42,153 nt of DNA from Oxalobacter sp. (GTDB lineage Bacteria > Pseudomonadota > Gammaproteobacteria > Burkholderiales > Burkholderiaceae_D): positions 1 to 42,153 of the forward strand of contig JAHAYL010000046.1 of assembly GCA_018384065.1 (NCBI GenBank), in the 5' to 3' direction. Both the position numbers and the translations under genes were made by a program. Shown in pieces: positions 1 to 7,774 of this stretch. The notes under the pieces were generated by a model. That model ran no database searches and had not been told where the DNA came from. It saw only the letters and a list, made by a program, of their open reading frames with translations. Positions within the stretch are counted from its first letter, which is position 1. The number at the start of each line of letters is the position of its first letter.

Positions 1-113
1 TTCGTTTCTCTTGCTTGCGCACGGGAACGCAGGCGCCCACACCTATCATCTGCCTCTTTGTTAAAGACCTTTGCCGCCTCCACAGCGCGTTGTGGCTGTT
101 TCGTAAGCGGAGA
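1..113 (-). ncRNA. 5' leader of an rRNA operon (partial)
   Basis: Read on the minus strand, this is the start of a transcript leaving the left edge. It contains a boxA-like element AGGTCTTTAACA (positions 70 to 59), the kind of NusB/NusE antitermination site that precedes 16S rRNA genes. Just downstream is GATAGGTGTGGGCGCC, close to the GATAAGTGTGGGCGCTTG that I recall from 16S leaders of Burkholderiales. The 16S gene itself is not in the window, so the assignment rests on leader sequence and the strong promoter behind it. No protein gene fits here. Confidence 0.72.
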
Positions 114-119
114 ATTGAA

Positions 120-148
120 ATTATGACAGCCAACAACACCCAAGTCAA
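120..148 (-). promoter_or_regulatory. rRNA operon promoter (P1-like)
   Basis: On the minus strand there is a -35 TTGACT (148 to 143), a 17-base spacer and a -10 CATAAT (125 to 120). An A/T-rich stretch lies immediately upstream (about 150-190), as expected of an UP element. The expected start, near 113, is followed by a short inverted repeat (CCACA/TGTGG) and then boxA. This fits a strong growth-regulated rRNA promoter and lies just past the 3' end of the SGNH lipoprotein gene. Confidence 0.72.
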
Positions 149-203
149 GACATTTACAGCTTTTTACAAATCATCTTTCAAAAAACAACAGATTCCGTGC
201 GGC

Positions 204-1178
204 TTACCGGTAGCGGACTTTTGTCCGCCGGTAACTGTCGTAAGCATCCAGGATAGCCTGCCCCAGCAGTTCTGCCTGCAAGGTATAGGCTTTCTTCGTG
301 TAATGGATGCCGTCTTTTGCCATGAAACCACCGTTCCACCAGTTGTTGCAGGCACTCTCCTTCCCGCCAACCGTGTCATAGAGGTTCCAGACCGCGATGC
401 TGTTCCTGTCTCCATACCATGCCTGGAATGACGCAACATCCGCCGCAACCGGATTCGGCACTTTTGTCTTGACGCTGTCAATCCGGATTTTGCCCTCATC
501 ATCGACATATTCCACCGTTTCTGTCTTCGAGATATGGCTGCATGGCGGTGTCGTCAGCAGGAAAGCGACATCCCTCCCCTCTGCCGCAAGCCGTGACCGC
601 ATACCCGCGATGAAAGTATCCAGCTTCTCACGGTAAGTCACCGGATCGAACTTCGCATGGCTCTCATTCGTGCCAACCGACACAATAATCAGGTCTGGCT
701 GGAGCTGGGCAAGCTCATCCATCCGGCTTTCGTTCAGGTAATAGGCGATTGTGCAGCCATTCTTGCCCCGCGCATGGAAAATAAACCCGTTCTCACCGGT
801 TTCCTCCGCCATTGCCGTTGTATGGTAATTGATGGTCTTGTCAACCATCGCGTGGCTTCCCCACCTTGCCGCAAGTTTCTGACGCAATGCTGCCGGAAAC
901 ATATGCCCCCGGACATGCGAATCACCGATCTGGACGATACGGACCTGCCTGTTCGCGCGGTCATCAACCTTCTGGAAAAAACCGTTCAGGCTCTGGGCGT
1001 TGTAAATCCTGTTCTTGCGGGTGTTCTTGAACCCCATATTGATCAACCGCTGTTCAGGCGTCATATCCTTGGGTGGTCGGGAAACAGGTTTCGGCGGTTT
1101 CGTTGAAGTACAGCCTGCCAGGAACACCCCGGCCAATGCCAGAGCCCCTGCCAGTTTCCATGACTTGAATATCCTCAT
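204..1178 (-). CDS. SGNH/GDSL-hydrolase lipoprotein, probable carbohydrate O-acetyl esterase/transferase
   Basis: A 324-residue predicted lipoprotein. A signal peptide ends in the lipobox LAGC with the lipidated Cys at 23. The SGNH blocks are in order: GDSH with nucleophile Ser87, a GKNG glycine block near 138-141, GTNE with Asn171, and the DGIHY block giving the Asp289/His292 pair. It should therefore be an active serine esterase or acyltransferase facing the periplasm. Blocks III and V resemble Neisseria Ape1 (peptidoglycan O-acetyl esterase) as I remember it, but no inserted beta-sandwich domain is evident. Its ATG overlaps the stop of the upstream SGNH gene (ATGA), so the two are probably translationally coupled, and both follow an MBOAT gene. 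Whether it adds or removes acetyl groups cannot be told from sequence. Confidence 0.85.
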   Translation of the reverse strand: MRIFKSWKLAGALALAGVFLAGCTSTKPPKPVSRPPKDMTPEQRLINMGFKNTRKNRIYNAQSLNGFFQKVDDRANRQVRIVQIGDSHVRGHMFPAALRQKLAARWGSHAMVDKTINYHTTAMAEETGENGFIFHARGKNGCTIAYYLNESRMDELAQLQPDLIIVSVGTNESHAKFDPVTYREKLDTFIAGMRSRLAAEGRDVAFLLTTPPCSHISKTETVEYVDDEGKIRIDSVKTKVPNPVAADVASFQAWYGDRNSIAVWNLYDTVGGKESACNNWWNGGFMAKDGIHYTKKAYTLQAELLGQAILDAYDSYRRTKVRYR

Positions 1179-2569
1179 TTACCCTTTCCCTTCCTTTCAT
1201 CATAACCATGCATCAACGCATCAAAGAGCCGCTGTGCAATAAGCTGGCCGCCCTTTGAGTTGATATGGGTGTAATCCTTGTTTGCCATCGCCGGCTTGGC
1301 ATCCGCCATCTTCACAATACTGCCTGGACCGCCCATCCCCTGATAGAGATTCCAGAACGCACAGCCTGTCTTGAATGCCATCTGCTGCTGGTAACGTCCC
1401 AAAGCCTTGATGCCACCCATAGTGACAATACCGCCATTCCTGCGTTCACCACGGTCACCGACCCCGACAATCAGGATAGACGTCCTTGGAAACACTTTCG
1501 CCAGTTTCCGGATGACATTTTCCATTTCTTTTTCATAGCCGGAATAATCTGTCTGCTTATTGTTCGCGACATTCAGCCCGAACTGCAGGACAATCAGGTC
1601 ATACGGCCGGACTGAGGCAAACTGCATCAGCGTATTCTCCGGCACCTTCGACAGCGTCATCCCGCTGTTGCCCCGCATCGAGAAATTATCGACCGTGATG
1701 CCCTGGCGGGACTCCAGACCAACCCCAAAGAACGTCCCAGCACCATCAGGCACCGACCAGAACGCTTTTTCCGCCCTGCCTGCCATCTGAACCTGCTGGA
1801 CTTCTGGCGCCCCGCCGATGGCAAACGACTGCTCTGCGCCATCGTCCAAGCGTCCTGTGACAACCGCACGGTTCGGTGCCCGATAATACAGTGTCGTGAC
1901 CTCCCAGGCATCCTGATGCATCGCCTTCATCGCACCATTGCCTTCCAACGTCACCTGTCCATGTCCACGGGGCACGAAATAACGCTCATTGATACCCTGG
2001 CGGCCTGTATCAAACCCAGACTTGTCCGTCACCGCGAAAGATGCCCACCCCTTGGAAGTTGTCCGGACAGAAACACGGAACCCGGCTGTCGGTGAGGCGA
2101 TATCCACAAAACCGACCCCTGAACCGCCAAACCGTGACTGGAGCATCGCCCTCAGGTCCTGGGTGATGATGTCACCCTCGATGAACGAATCCCCGAAATA
2201 AGCCACACGGACAGGGCGGCCCAGCGAAGCCACCTTATCCAATGCCTCATAGAAATACCCCATCCCATGACCGACATACAGGTCAGGACTGCCCTTGTTC
2301 CAGGAATAGTCCTCAATCGGCATCAGATTGCCCTGCATCGGCAGGTCATAATTGCGCAGCCCGTTCGCATCCACCGCCGCAACCGCCGCCTGCGTATCAG
2401 CTTCTTCTGCCGCTTCATCCCCGCCCTTGCCCGGACGGATATCCGCCAGCAGGTCCACCGGCTTCGTCTTCACATCCCCGATTTCCATCTCAGGCAACCA
2501 GCTCAATCCATACAGCATGGCGATGACCATCACCGTCAGCAGGAAAGCGTGGAAGATTCTGTTTCTCAT
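1175..2569 (-). CDS. Membrane-anchored SGNH hydrolase-fold protein with large insert (Ape1/PacB-like)
   Basis: A 464-residue protein with an N-terminal signal anchor (about 5-26), then a low-complexity Ala/Glu/Asp-rich linker (50-70). The SGNH fold follows: GDSF with Ser128, GNSG near 300-303, FGLN with Asn333, and DYTH with Asp432 and His435. About 170 residues separate blocks I and II and look beta-rich. This is how the carbohydrate-binding-like domain is inserted in Neisseria Ape1, so I infer a polysaccharide- or peptidoglycan-acting enzyme in the periplasm. It lies 15 bases after the MBOAT gene and overlaps the next SGNH gene by four bases. A catalytic triad is present, so it is not an obvious dead paralogue. 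Transferase and esterase roles remain equally possible. Confidence 0.8.
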   Translation of the reverse strand: MRNRIFHAFLLTVMVIAMLYGLSWLPEMEIGDVKTKPVDLLADIRPGKGGDEAAEEADTQAAVAAVDANGLRNYDLPMQGNLMPIEDYSWNKGSPDLYVGHGMGYFYEALDKVASLGRPVRVAYFGDSFIEGDIITQDLRAMLQSRFGGSGVGFVDIASPTAGFRVSVRTTSKGWASFAVTDKSGFDTGRQGINERYFVPRGHGQVTLEGNGAMKAMHQDAWEVTTLYYRAPNRAVVTGRLDDGAEQSFAIGGAPEVQQVQMAGRAEKAFWSVPDGAGTFFGVGLESRQGITVDNFSMRGNSGMTLSKVPENTLMQFASVRPYDLIVLQFGLNVANNKQTDYSGYEKEMENVIRKLAKVFPRTSILIVGVGDRGERRNGGIVTMGGIKALGRYQQQMAFKTGCAFWNLYQGMGGPGSIVKMADAKPAMANKDYTHINSKGGQLIAQRLFDALMHGYDERKGKGK

Positions 2570-2584
2570 GCGCCTCTTCCCCTG

Positions 2585-4105
2585 CTAGAACTGGAAATAG
2601 ATGAAGGGCTGGATATCGCTGCTCTTCACCTGGATAATCAGATAAATGACCGCTGTGATCAGCACCGCCTTCAGGACCAAAGGCAGTTTGGTCACCGCTT
2701 TCTGGCAAAACTCAGTGGCACGGTCTGGCAGGAAATGCAGGACAAACCCCACGATGATCATGCACATGACCAACGTATAGCCATCCCATATCTGTGGCAG
2801 GAGTCCCGCATTGAACTCTGTGCCGATCTTCATGATCATCTGCCACGAATGCTCGAAAGACGTATTGCGGAAGAAAATCCAGCAGAACACCACAAAATGG
2901 AACGTCAGCAACCGGGCAAAGAAACCGACAATGCCTTTCGCCTGCTGCTTCGGGTCAATCCCACAGATACTGCGGAACGCCTTATGGACACCCAATGCAG
3001 CACCATGCAGAGCCCCCCAGACAATGAAATTCCAGCTCGCACCATGCCAGAAACCACCCAGCAGCATCGTCATGAACAGGTTGAAATACGTCCTGACCTT
3101 GCCATGCCGGTTACCACCCAGCGAGATATTCAGATGGTCCCGCAGCCAATGCGACAGGCTGATATGCCACCGCCGCCAGAAATCCGTGACCGAAGTGCTC
3201 TTATACGGTGAATTGAAATTGTCCGGGAACTTGAAGCCCAACAGCAGCGCAATCCCGATTGCCATATCGGAATAGCCCGAGAAATCGCAGTAAATCTGGA
3301 GCGCATACCCATACAGCCCCAGCAGGTTCTCAATACCGGAATACAGCGTCGGGTCATCAAAGATGCGCTCCACAAAATTCACACTGATGTAATCACTGAT
3401 CACCGCCTTCTTGAACAGCCCGGCGACAATCAGGAACACCCCCCTGCCGAACATCTCATCCGTGACCGTGAGCGGCTTATGGATCTGCGGCACAAAATCC
3501 CGGGCATCCACAATCGGGCCAGCCACCAGCTGCGGGAAAAAACTGACATAAAACGCATAGTCCAGCAGGCTGTTCAGCGGCTTCAACTGTCCCCGGTAGA
3601 TACTGACCACATAACTGATCGACTGGAACGTGAAGAAACTGATGCCCACCGGCAGGAAAATATCCAATGGCTCAAATTTACCGTTCCATAACGGGCAGAA
3701 CACCTCATAGAAGAAGTTCGTATATTTGAAATACGCCAGCAGCCCCAGATTGACCAGCAGGCAGCAGCACAGCAGCAACCGCTGCTGACCCTTATTGGCA
3801 TCCTTGTCCCAACCGCCGCCTGCTGTCTGCCGATTGTAGATCGCCCTGCCAATCAGGAAATCAGACAGCGAAACCACAAACAGCAGCGTCACATACACGC
3901 CACTGCTCTTGTAATAGAAATAATAGGAAAACAGCGTGACAAACAGGATACGGATGGTATCCGTCCGCCTCAGGCAGAAATAAATCAGCGAGAAAATGGC
4001 AAACAGCCACAGGAACAGGCCGCTGCTGAAAATCATCGGTGACTTGGGATTGTAGGTCAATTCCCCCAGCACCAATCCCCAGTCTATATCCAAGTCGATA
4101 TCCAT
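2585..4105 (-). CDS. MBOAT-family O-acyltransferase (AlgI/PatA/PacA-like)
   Basis: A 506-residue polytopic membrane protein of the membrane-bound O-acyltransferase family. It shows family hallmarks: a VGISFFTFQS segment near 153-162, FWRRWHISL with His314, the LGGNR loop near 329-333, and the catalytic-type histidine His354 in GFWHGASW. Such proteins pass an acyl group, usually acetyl, across the inner membrane to periplasmic SGNH partners. Two SGNH genes follow directly, matching AlgI/AlgJ/AlgX, PatA/PatB or PacA/PacB/Ape1 organisation. The first ~23 residues precede the usual MIF start and are polar. I keep the ATG at 4105, though Met24 could be the real start. No sugar-polymer synthesis genes lie nearby, which favours peptidoglycan over an exopolysaccharide as the target; that is inference. 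Confidence 0.9.
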   Translation of the reverse strand: MDIDLDIDWGLVLGELTYNPKSPMIFSSGLFLWLFAIFSLIYFCLRRTDTIRILFVTLFSYYFYYKSSGVYVTLLFVVSLSDFLIGRAIYNRQTAGGGWDKDANKGQQRLLLCCCLLVNLGLLAYFKYTNFFYEVFCPLWNGKFEPLDIFLPVGISFFTFQSISYVVSIYRGQLKPLNSLLDYAFYVSFFPQLVAGPIVDARDFVPQIHKPLTVTDEMFGRGVFLIVAGLFKKAVISDYISVNFVERIFDDPTLYSGIENLLGLYGYALQIYCDFSGYSDMAIGIALLLGFKFPDNFNSPYKSTSVTDFWRRWHISLSHWLRDHLNISLGGNRHGKVRTYFNLFMTMLLGGFWHGASWNFIVWGALHGAALGVHKAFRSICGIDPKQQAKGIVGFFARLLTFHFVVFCWIFFRNTSFEHSWQMIMKIGTEFNAGLLPQIWDGYTLVMCMIIVGFVLHFLPDRATEFCQKAVTKLPLVLKAVLITAVIYLIIQVKSSDIQPFIYFQF

Positions 4106-4377
4106 CGGTCGCCAAATGTTGCCCGTTGCCTGCCATCATGCCCCGTCACCGGGGATTTCAAAAATTTATTATTGTACCCTGTTTCAGGCAAAGATTATTC
4201 CAGACTTATCACACAGGCAACGCATCGCCCTTCTGTCTCCTTTTTTGTCTTTCACCAATAAAAACAAGTGCTTTTCCCATGATGCTGTGTATATACTTGT
4301 CCTTGAAGCCTATCCGATACATTGCCCGGACAGGCCAAGGCAGTTCCATCGATTTTTTCTTCAATCAGGAATCCATC

Positions 4378-5067
4378 ATGAAAAGAACGCTTATTGCCAC
4401 AGCACTCATCGCATTTGCCGCAACAGCAGCCTATGCCAAACAGCCACCGAAAAAAGCCCCTTACAAGAAACCCTACACCTCCGCAAAGGCTCCCAAGTAC
4501 GGACCGATGACCCAGAGACAGCAGGGACCAAACGTAAAAGCCCCTCAGCCAGGTCCTGACGTACAGGGCCATCAGTACGGACACCAAGGTTACCAAGGCG
4601 GTCCGCAACCGAACCATGGTCCTCAGGGACACCAGCCCACTCCGCATCAAGGACCTCATGCACAGGGACCACAGCATACCCCAGGTCCGCAGGGTTATCA
4701 GGGTGCGCCCCAACAGAGACCTGACCGCCAAGGCTATCAGGGTGGTCCACAGCCGAACCATGGTCCTCAGGGATACCAACCCGCCCCGCATCAGGGCTCC
4801 AACGCACAAGGGCCGCAACACGGACCAGCACCTCAAGGTTATCAGGGCGGTCCACAGCCGAACCATGGTCAACAGGGATACCAGCCAGCACCACACCAAG
4901 GACCCAACGCTCAGGGACCACAACACGGACCTGCTCCCCAGGGGTATCAGAATGGACCTCAGCAGAGACCTGGACAGCCTGGCTATCAGGGAACACCCCA
5001 GAAAAAAACTGGTGCTTACAAATACCAGAACACTTCCAGGAAAACCAAGAACAGACGGTATCGATAA
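4378..5067 (+). CDS. Secreted Gln/Gly/Pro/His-rich repeat protein, function unknown
   Basis: Translation from the ATG at 4378 gives 229 residues with a clean Sec signal peptide ending AYA at 18-20. The remainder is strongly biased to Gln, Gly, Pro, His and Tyr. Three 35-residue repeats begin GYQGGPQPNHG (residues 71-105, 119-153, 154-188), with two 13-residue half-repeats at 106-118 and 189-201. A basic N-terminal stretch (Lys/Pro-rich, 21-40) and a basic tail ending in NRRYR flank the repeats. It is predicted to be unstructured and exported. I recognise no family; a matrix, cell-surface or metal-binding role is conceivable because of the His content. The longer in-frame extension upstream is rejected because it lacks a signal peptide and overlaps the MBOAT 5' end. 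Confidence 0.82.
   Translation: MKRTLIATALIAFAATAAYAKQPPKKAPYKKPYTSAKAPKYGPMTQRQQGPNVKAPQPGPDVQGHQYGHQGYQGGPQPNHGPQGHQPTPHQGPHAQGPQHTPGPQGYQGAPQQRPDRQGYQGGPQPNHGPQGYQPAPHQGSNAQGPQHGPAPQGYQGGPQPNHGQQGYQPAPHQGPNAQGPQHGPAPQGYQNGPQQRPGQPGYQGTPQKKTGAYKYQNTSRKTKNRRYR
4588..4941 (+). repeat. Three 105-bp coding repeats
   Basis: Copies lie at 4588-4692, 4732-4836 and 4837-4941. The second and third are directly adjacent, while 39 bases (a partial repeat) separate the first and second. They are in frame and each encodes a 35-residue unit. The last two differ at only a few codons, suggesting recent duplication and possible copy-number variation. Confidence 0.85.
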
Positions 5068-5078
5068 CCTCAATCCGG

Positions 5079-5107
5079 GCAAGGCACCATTCAAGGCGGT
5101 GCCTTGC
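5079..5107 (+). other. Stem-loop between two secreted-protein genes
   Basis: GCAAGGCACC (5079-5088) pairs perfectly with GGTGCCTTGC (5098-5107) around a 9-base loop, just after the repeat-protein stop. No T-run follows, so it is more likely an mRNA-stabilising or attenuating hairpin than a standard terminator. It could lower expression of the next gene relative to the first. Confidence 0.5.
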
Positions 5108-5139
5108 TGAAACCGGCATCAGGAAAAACAGGGGAAACC

Positions 5140-5520
5140 ATGAAGAAATGGCTGATTGCCGCCTTGGCAGGGTTTGCCCTGCTGGGCACAGCACAGGCTG
5201 AAAACTGGCGGCTGATCTATGACCACAACGATGGGCAATATTTTATTGATGATGCAAGCCTTGACCAAGCCAATCACAAAGCCAGGTTCAAGCTGATTCC
5301 CAAGGATGGGCCACTGAGCGGCTATTTCTACATCATCCTGACCGAAGAAGCTGACTGCGCCAAAAACCAGTATCAGATCCTCCACTACGACGTGTACCAG
5401 CCCAGCGGCACACTGACCGAATCAGCAGACGCTCCCCCAAACGCCTGGCTGCCGGCAATCCCCAACACATCCGGGGAACAAGGTGTCAAGGCAATCTGCG
5501 GTCAGCCAAAAGAAAAGTGA
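5140..5520 (+). CDS. Secreted surface-adhesin protein E-like protein
   Basis: A 126-residue predicted exported protein. The ATG at 5140 follows a GGGGA-type ribosome binding site and opens a Sec signal peptide (MKKWLIAALAGFALLG...) cleaved after AQA at about residue 20. The mature part starts NWRLIY and has an aromatic-rich beta pattern (YFIDD, GYFYIIL), a paired-Cys arrangement (the ADCAK and KAICG cysteines) and a C-terminal region with NTSGEQGVK. This resembles the small periplasmic/surface proteins of the surface-adhesin protein E family common in betaproteobacteria. The match is from memory of the pattern, so function is unproven. The gene sits 72 bases after the repeat-protein gene and may share its transcript. 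Confidence 0.72.
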   Translation: MKKWLIAALAGFALLGTAQAENWRLIYDHNDGQYFIDDASLDQANHKARFKLIPKDGPLSGYFYIILTEEADCAKNQYQILHYDVYQPSGTLTESADAPPNAWLPAIPNTSGEQGVKAICGQPKEK

Positions 5521-5552
5521 TTTTTCATTGCCGTCTGGCAACACCTGACCGG

Positions 5553-6386
5553 TCAGCCCCTGATCTGGTCCTTTGGAATCAGGTCATCGTCAAACATCAC
5601 CATCGAATGATTGTCCCAGATAAGCGTCTTATCCAAGATATTCCCCGTTGCTTTCTCGATGGTCGTCCGGTAAATCTTGGAAACACGGTAAAACCTGTCC
5701 CCCTCTTTCCGGAAATGATGACCTTCCTCAACAATCTCATAACGGTACGGAAATGCCCTTTCACTTCGCAGTTCCCCGAAGAGCTTTTCATCCTCAACCC
5801 ATAGAAAGAGCTGGACATCCTGCCCGGTATTGTTCCTGAACCGGTAATCGATATAGTTGTAGCTGACAGAAGTACCCGAACTCAATGGCACCCTTTTCCC
5901 GGCATCCGGCGACAACGCATCAGAGTGCTTATGGAACTCCACGATTTCCAAAGGGCTGTTGAGGACCAGCAGATTGAGCGTATTGGCGAGATTGCAGAGG
6001 CCACCGCCCGTTCCTGAAGTCAGCTTGCCATTGACAATGACACGCCCTTCCTTGAAACCGTTTTCCACCGATGTCTTGCCAATTGTCCGCCAGAAAGAAA
6101 AAACTTCCCCTGGGCGGATGACCATGCCGTTCATCTTGGCACATGCCAGCCTGATATTGTCTGCTTTGTTGTACTGCAGGACAGGGTCAATACCTTTCCC
6201 GCGCTTGATCAGGTTGGAACTGTAAGTAAAGACAACATGGGGCAGTTTCTGCTGCTGGACGGTCCTGGCGATTTTCTCTTTGCTGAAGAAATTCCTGAGA
6301 TGCCGTTTAAGCAGTTCCTTCCGGAACGAGATGGCATAAAAGAAAGGATGGATGTCACCGAAATTCCGGTACTTGCCGAACCACAT
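5553..6386 (-). CDS. VanW-family protein
   Basis: A 277-residue protein of the VanW family, named after an accessory gene of vancomycin-resistance clusters whose biochemical activity is not established. The diagnostic core lies at about 90-140: RPGEVFSFW, then a run ending GTGGGLCNLANTL. After it comes the conserved Asn/Asp-rich beta region (YIDYRFRN). There is no signal peptide or membrane segment. The N-terminal ~60 residues are basic and rich in aromatic residues. The ATG at 6386 has a good GGAGAGGA ribosome binding site. It is convergent with the preceding adhesin-like gene and downstream of the methyltransferase on the same strand. No vanA/B/X-like genes are near, so a resistance role is not implied. 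Confidence 0.85.
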   Translation of the reverse strand: MWFGKYRNFGDIHPFFYAISFRKELLKRHLRNFFSKEKIARTVQQQKLPHVVFTYSSNLIKRGKGIDPVLQYNKADNIRLACAKMNGMVIRPGEVFSFWRTIGKTSVENGFKEGRVIVNGKLTSGTGGGLCNLANTLNLLVLNSPLEIVEFHKHSDALSPDAGKRVPLSSGTSVSYNYIDYRFRNNTGQDVQLFLWVEDEKLFGELRSERAFPYRYEIVEEGHHFRKEGDRFYRVSKIYRTTIEKATGNILDKTLIWDNHSMVMFDDDLIPKDQIRG

Positions 6387-6446
6387 GTTTCATCCTCTCC
6401 ATAAAGAACAAGGAACAAGACAATTATGAAAACTCAATAAAAGATA

Positions 6447-7772
6447 TTAGTTTTCCTTACTGAATATTTCACTTAAGGTTTTTTCCATCTCACGGATAAG
6501 ATCGACAACCAATGCATTCCCCATACAGAAATACCTCATTTTTTCGGGTATTCCTTCTGTCCAGTCATCGGGAAACCCTTGGATTCGTTCTGTTTCTTTT
6601 GGAGTCAAGATACGGATATTCCCTGTTTTCTTATCTTTGACGATATGCGTACTCCGATTGAAGGAACTTTCAGATGTCAACATTGTTCTTGCAGGAGCAT
6701 CCCATTCATCAATCATAGGAATTGCTCCTTCAGAGAAGACATACTGATGGCCATTTGAAGCTGTACGGAGCTTCTTTTTTCCACCCTTCAGGTATTGCCA
6801 AGTCTGACGCTGTTCTCTGGTCAATTCCTGTTCAGTTTCATCAGCTCTAGTTACCTTTGGATCCGTGTAATACAGTCTTTCCGGAGCTATGAAATATTTT
6901 CCATCCACATCATCCTTTTCAAGAATATCCCCCAGCAATCCTGGGTGATACATCTTTGGTTTTGAATGAACACTATAGACAATACTACCAATCATCACGC
7001 CGCTATTCTGAAAGTCATACTGAAAGTTGTCTGAAACTTTAACAACGTCCAAATCAAGGATAGCTGGTTCTGAAATGTCTTCATCACTCACTGGCTGTAT
7101 CGGAAATGTGCGAGCAAAGAAACCATCGGTATTGAAAATCTTTCTAGGATTACCTTTGGTTTTCTTCAGAAGCTCAGATGCGTATTGGGTTGTCAGTCTT
7201 GAAGCAAAAATGAATGTCCGTCTGCGTCTCTGGACAAAACCATATTCAGAAGCATTCACAACCCTCCATTCAACAATGTACCCTTCATCACGGAGACAGG
7301 ACAGCATTACCCCAAAATCTCTACCTCTTTGCTTGGAAGGTGACTTCAGCAATCTATCAACATTTTCCAGCAGTACAAAGGGAGGTTTCTTTGCTTGAAT
7401 TACATCTCGGATAGACCACCAGAGAACCCCTTTCTTTCCTTCTATCCCTTTTTCACCATTGAGACTTCTAGCAACCGAATAATCCTGGCAAGGAAAACCA
7501 CCAACCAGAAGATTATGGTCAGGAATATGTGACTTATTGACTTTAGCGATGTCTTGATTGGTCGTATCTTCACCAACTGTATCCAAAGACCGACCAAAGC
7601 GGTTTACATAACAGTCCCAAGCGTACTGGTTCTTTTTTCCGGGTTCCCATTGACTGAACCAAGCGGTCTTCCATTTTTCAGGTTTTTTGGAATCTTCTAC
7701 GGATTTGATACCGTTCAATCCACAGCGGAAACCACCAACACCCGCAAAGAGTTCGCACACTGTTTTCTTCAT
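6447..7772 (-). CDS. DNA (cytosine-5-)-methyltransferase of a Type II R-M system
   Basis: A 441-residue C5-cytosine methyltransferase with the ordered motifs: I (FAGVGGF, about 9-15, AdoMet binding), IV (GFPCQDYS with catalytic Cys95), VI (ENV at 136-138), VIII (QRRRRTF at 181-187) and X (GNALVVDLI near the C-terminus). The target-recognition region lies between VIII and IX (roughly 200-370). The gene starts two bases after the endonuclease stop, so both are on one transcript with the nuclease first. Because the partner is Sau3AI-like, the methylated site is probably GATC; this is inference from the pairing. By eye it is more AT-rich than its neighbours, and 60 bases of non-coding DNA separate it from the VanW gene. 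Both point to horizontal gain. Confidence 0.93.
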   Translation of the reverse strand: MKKTVCELFAGVGGFRCGLNGIKSVEDSKKPEKWKTAWFSQWEPGKKNQYAWDCYVNRFGRSLDTVGEDTTNQDIAKVNKSHIPDHNLLVGGFPCQDYSVARSLNGEKGIEGKKGVLWWSIRDVIQAKKPPFVLLENVDRLLKSPSKQRGRDFGVMLSCLRDEGYIVEWRVVNASEYGFVQRRRRTFIFASRLTTQYASELLKKTKGNPRKIFNTDGFFARTFPIQPVSDEDISEPAILDLDVVKVSDNFQYDFQNSGVMIGSIVYSVHSKPKMYHPGLLGDILEKDDVDGKYFIAPERLYYTDPKVTRADETEQELTREQRQTWQYLKGGKKKLRTASNGHQYVFSEGAIPMIDEWDAPARTMLTSESSFNRSTHIVKDKKTGNIRILTPKETERIQGFPDDWTEGIPEKMRYFCMGNALVVDLIREMEKTLSEIFSKEN

Positions 7773-7774
7773 TT

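Noticed and set aside
2267-3211. 314-codon plus-strand frame
   Set aside because: Antisense to the MBOAT and SGNH genes, which have clear family motifs.
4252-5194. Two long minus-strand frames across the repeat-protein gene
   Set aside because: The repeats lack stop codons in several frames; the plus-strand reading alone has a signal peptide and a sensible start.
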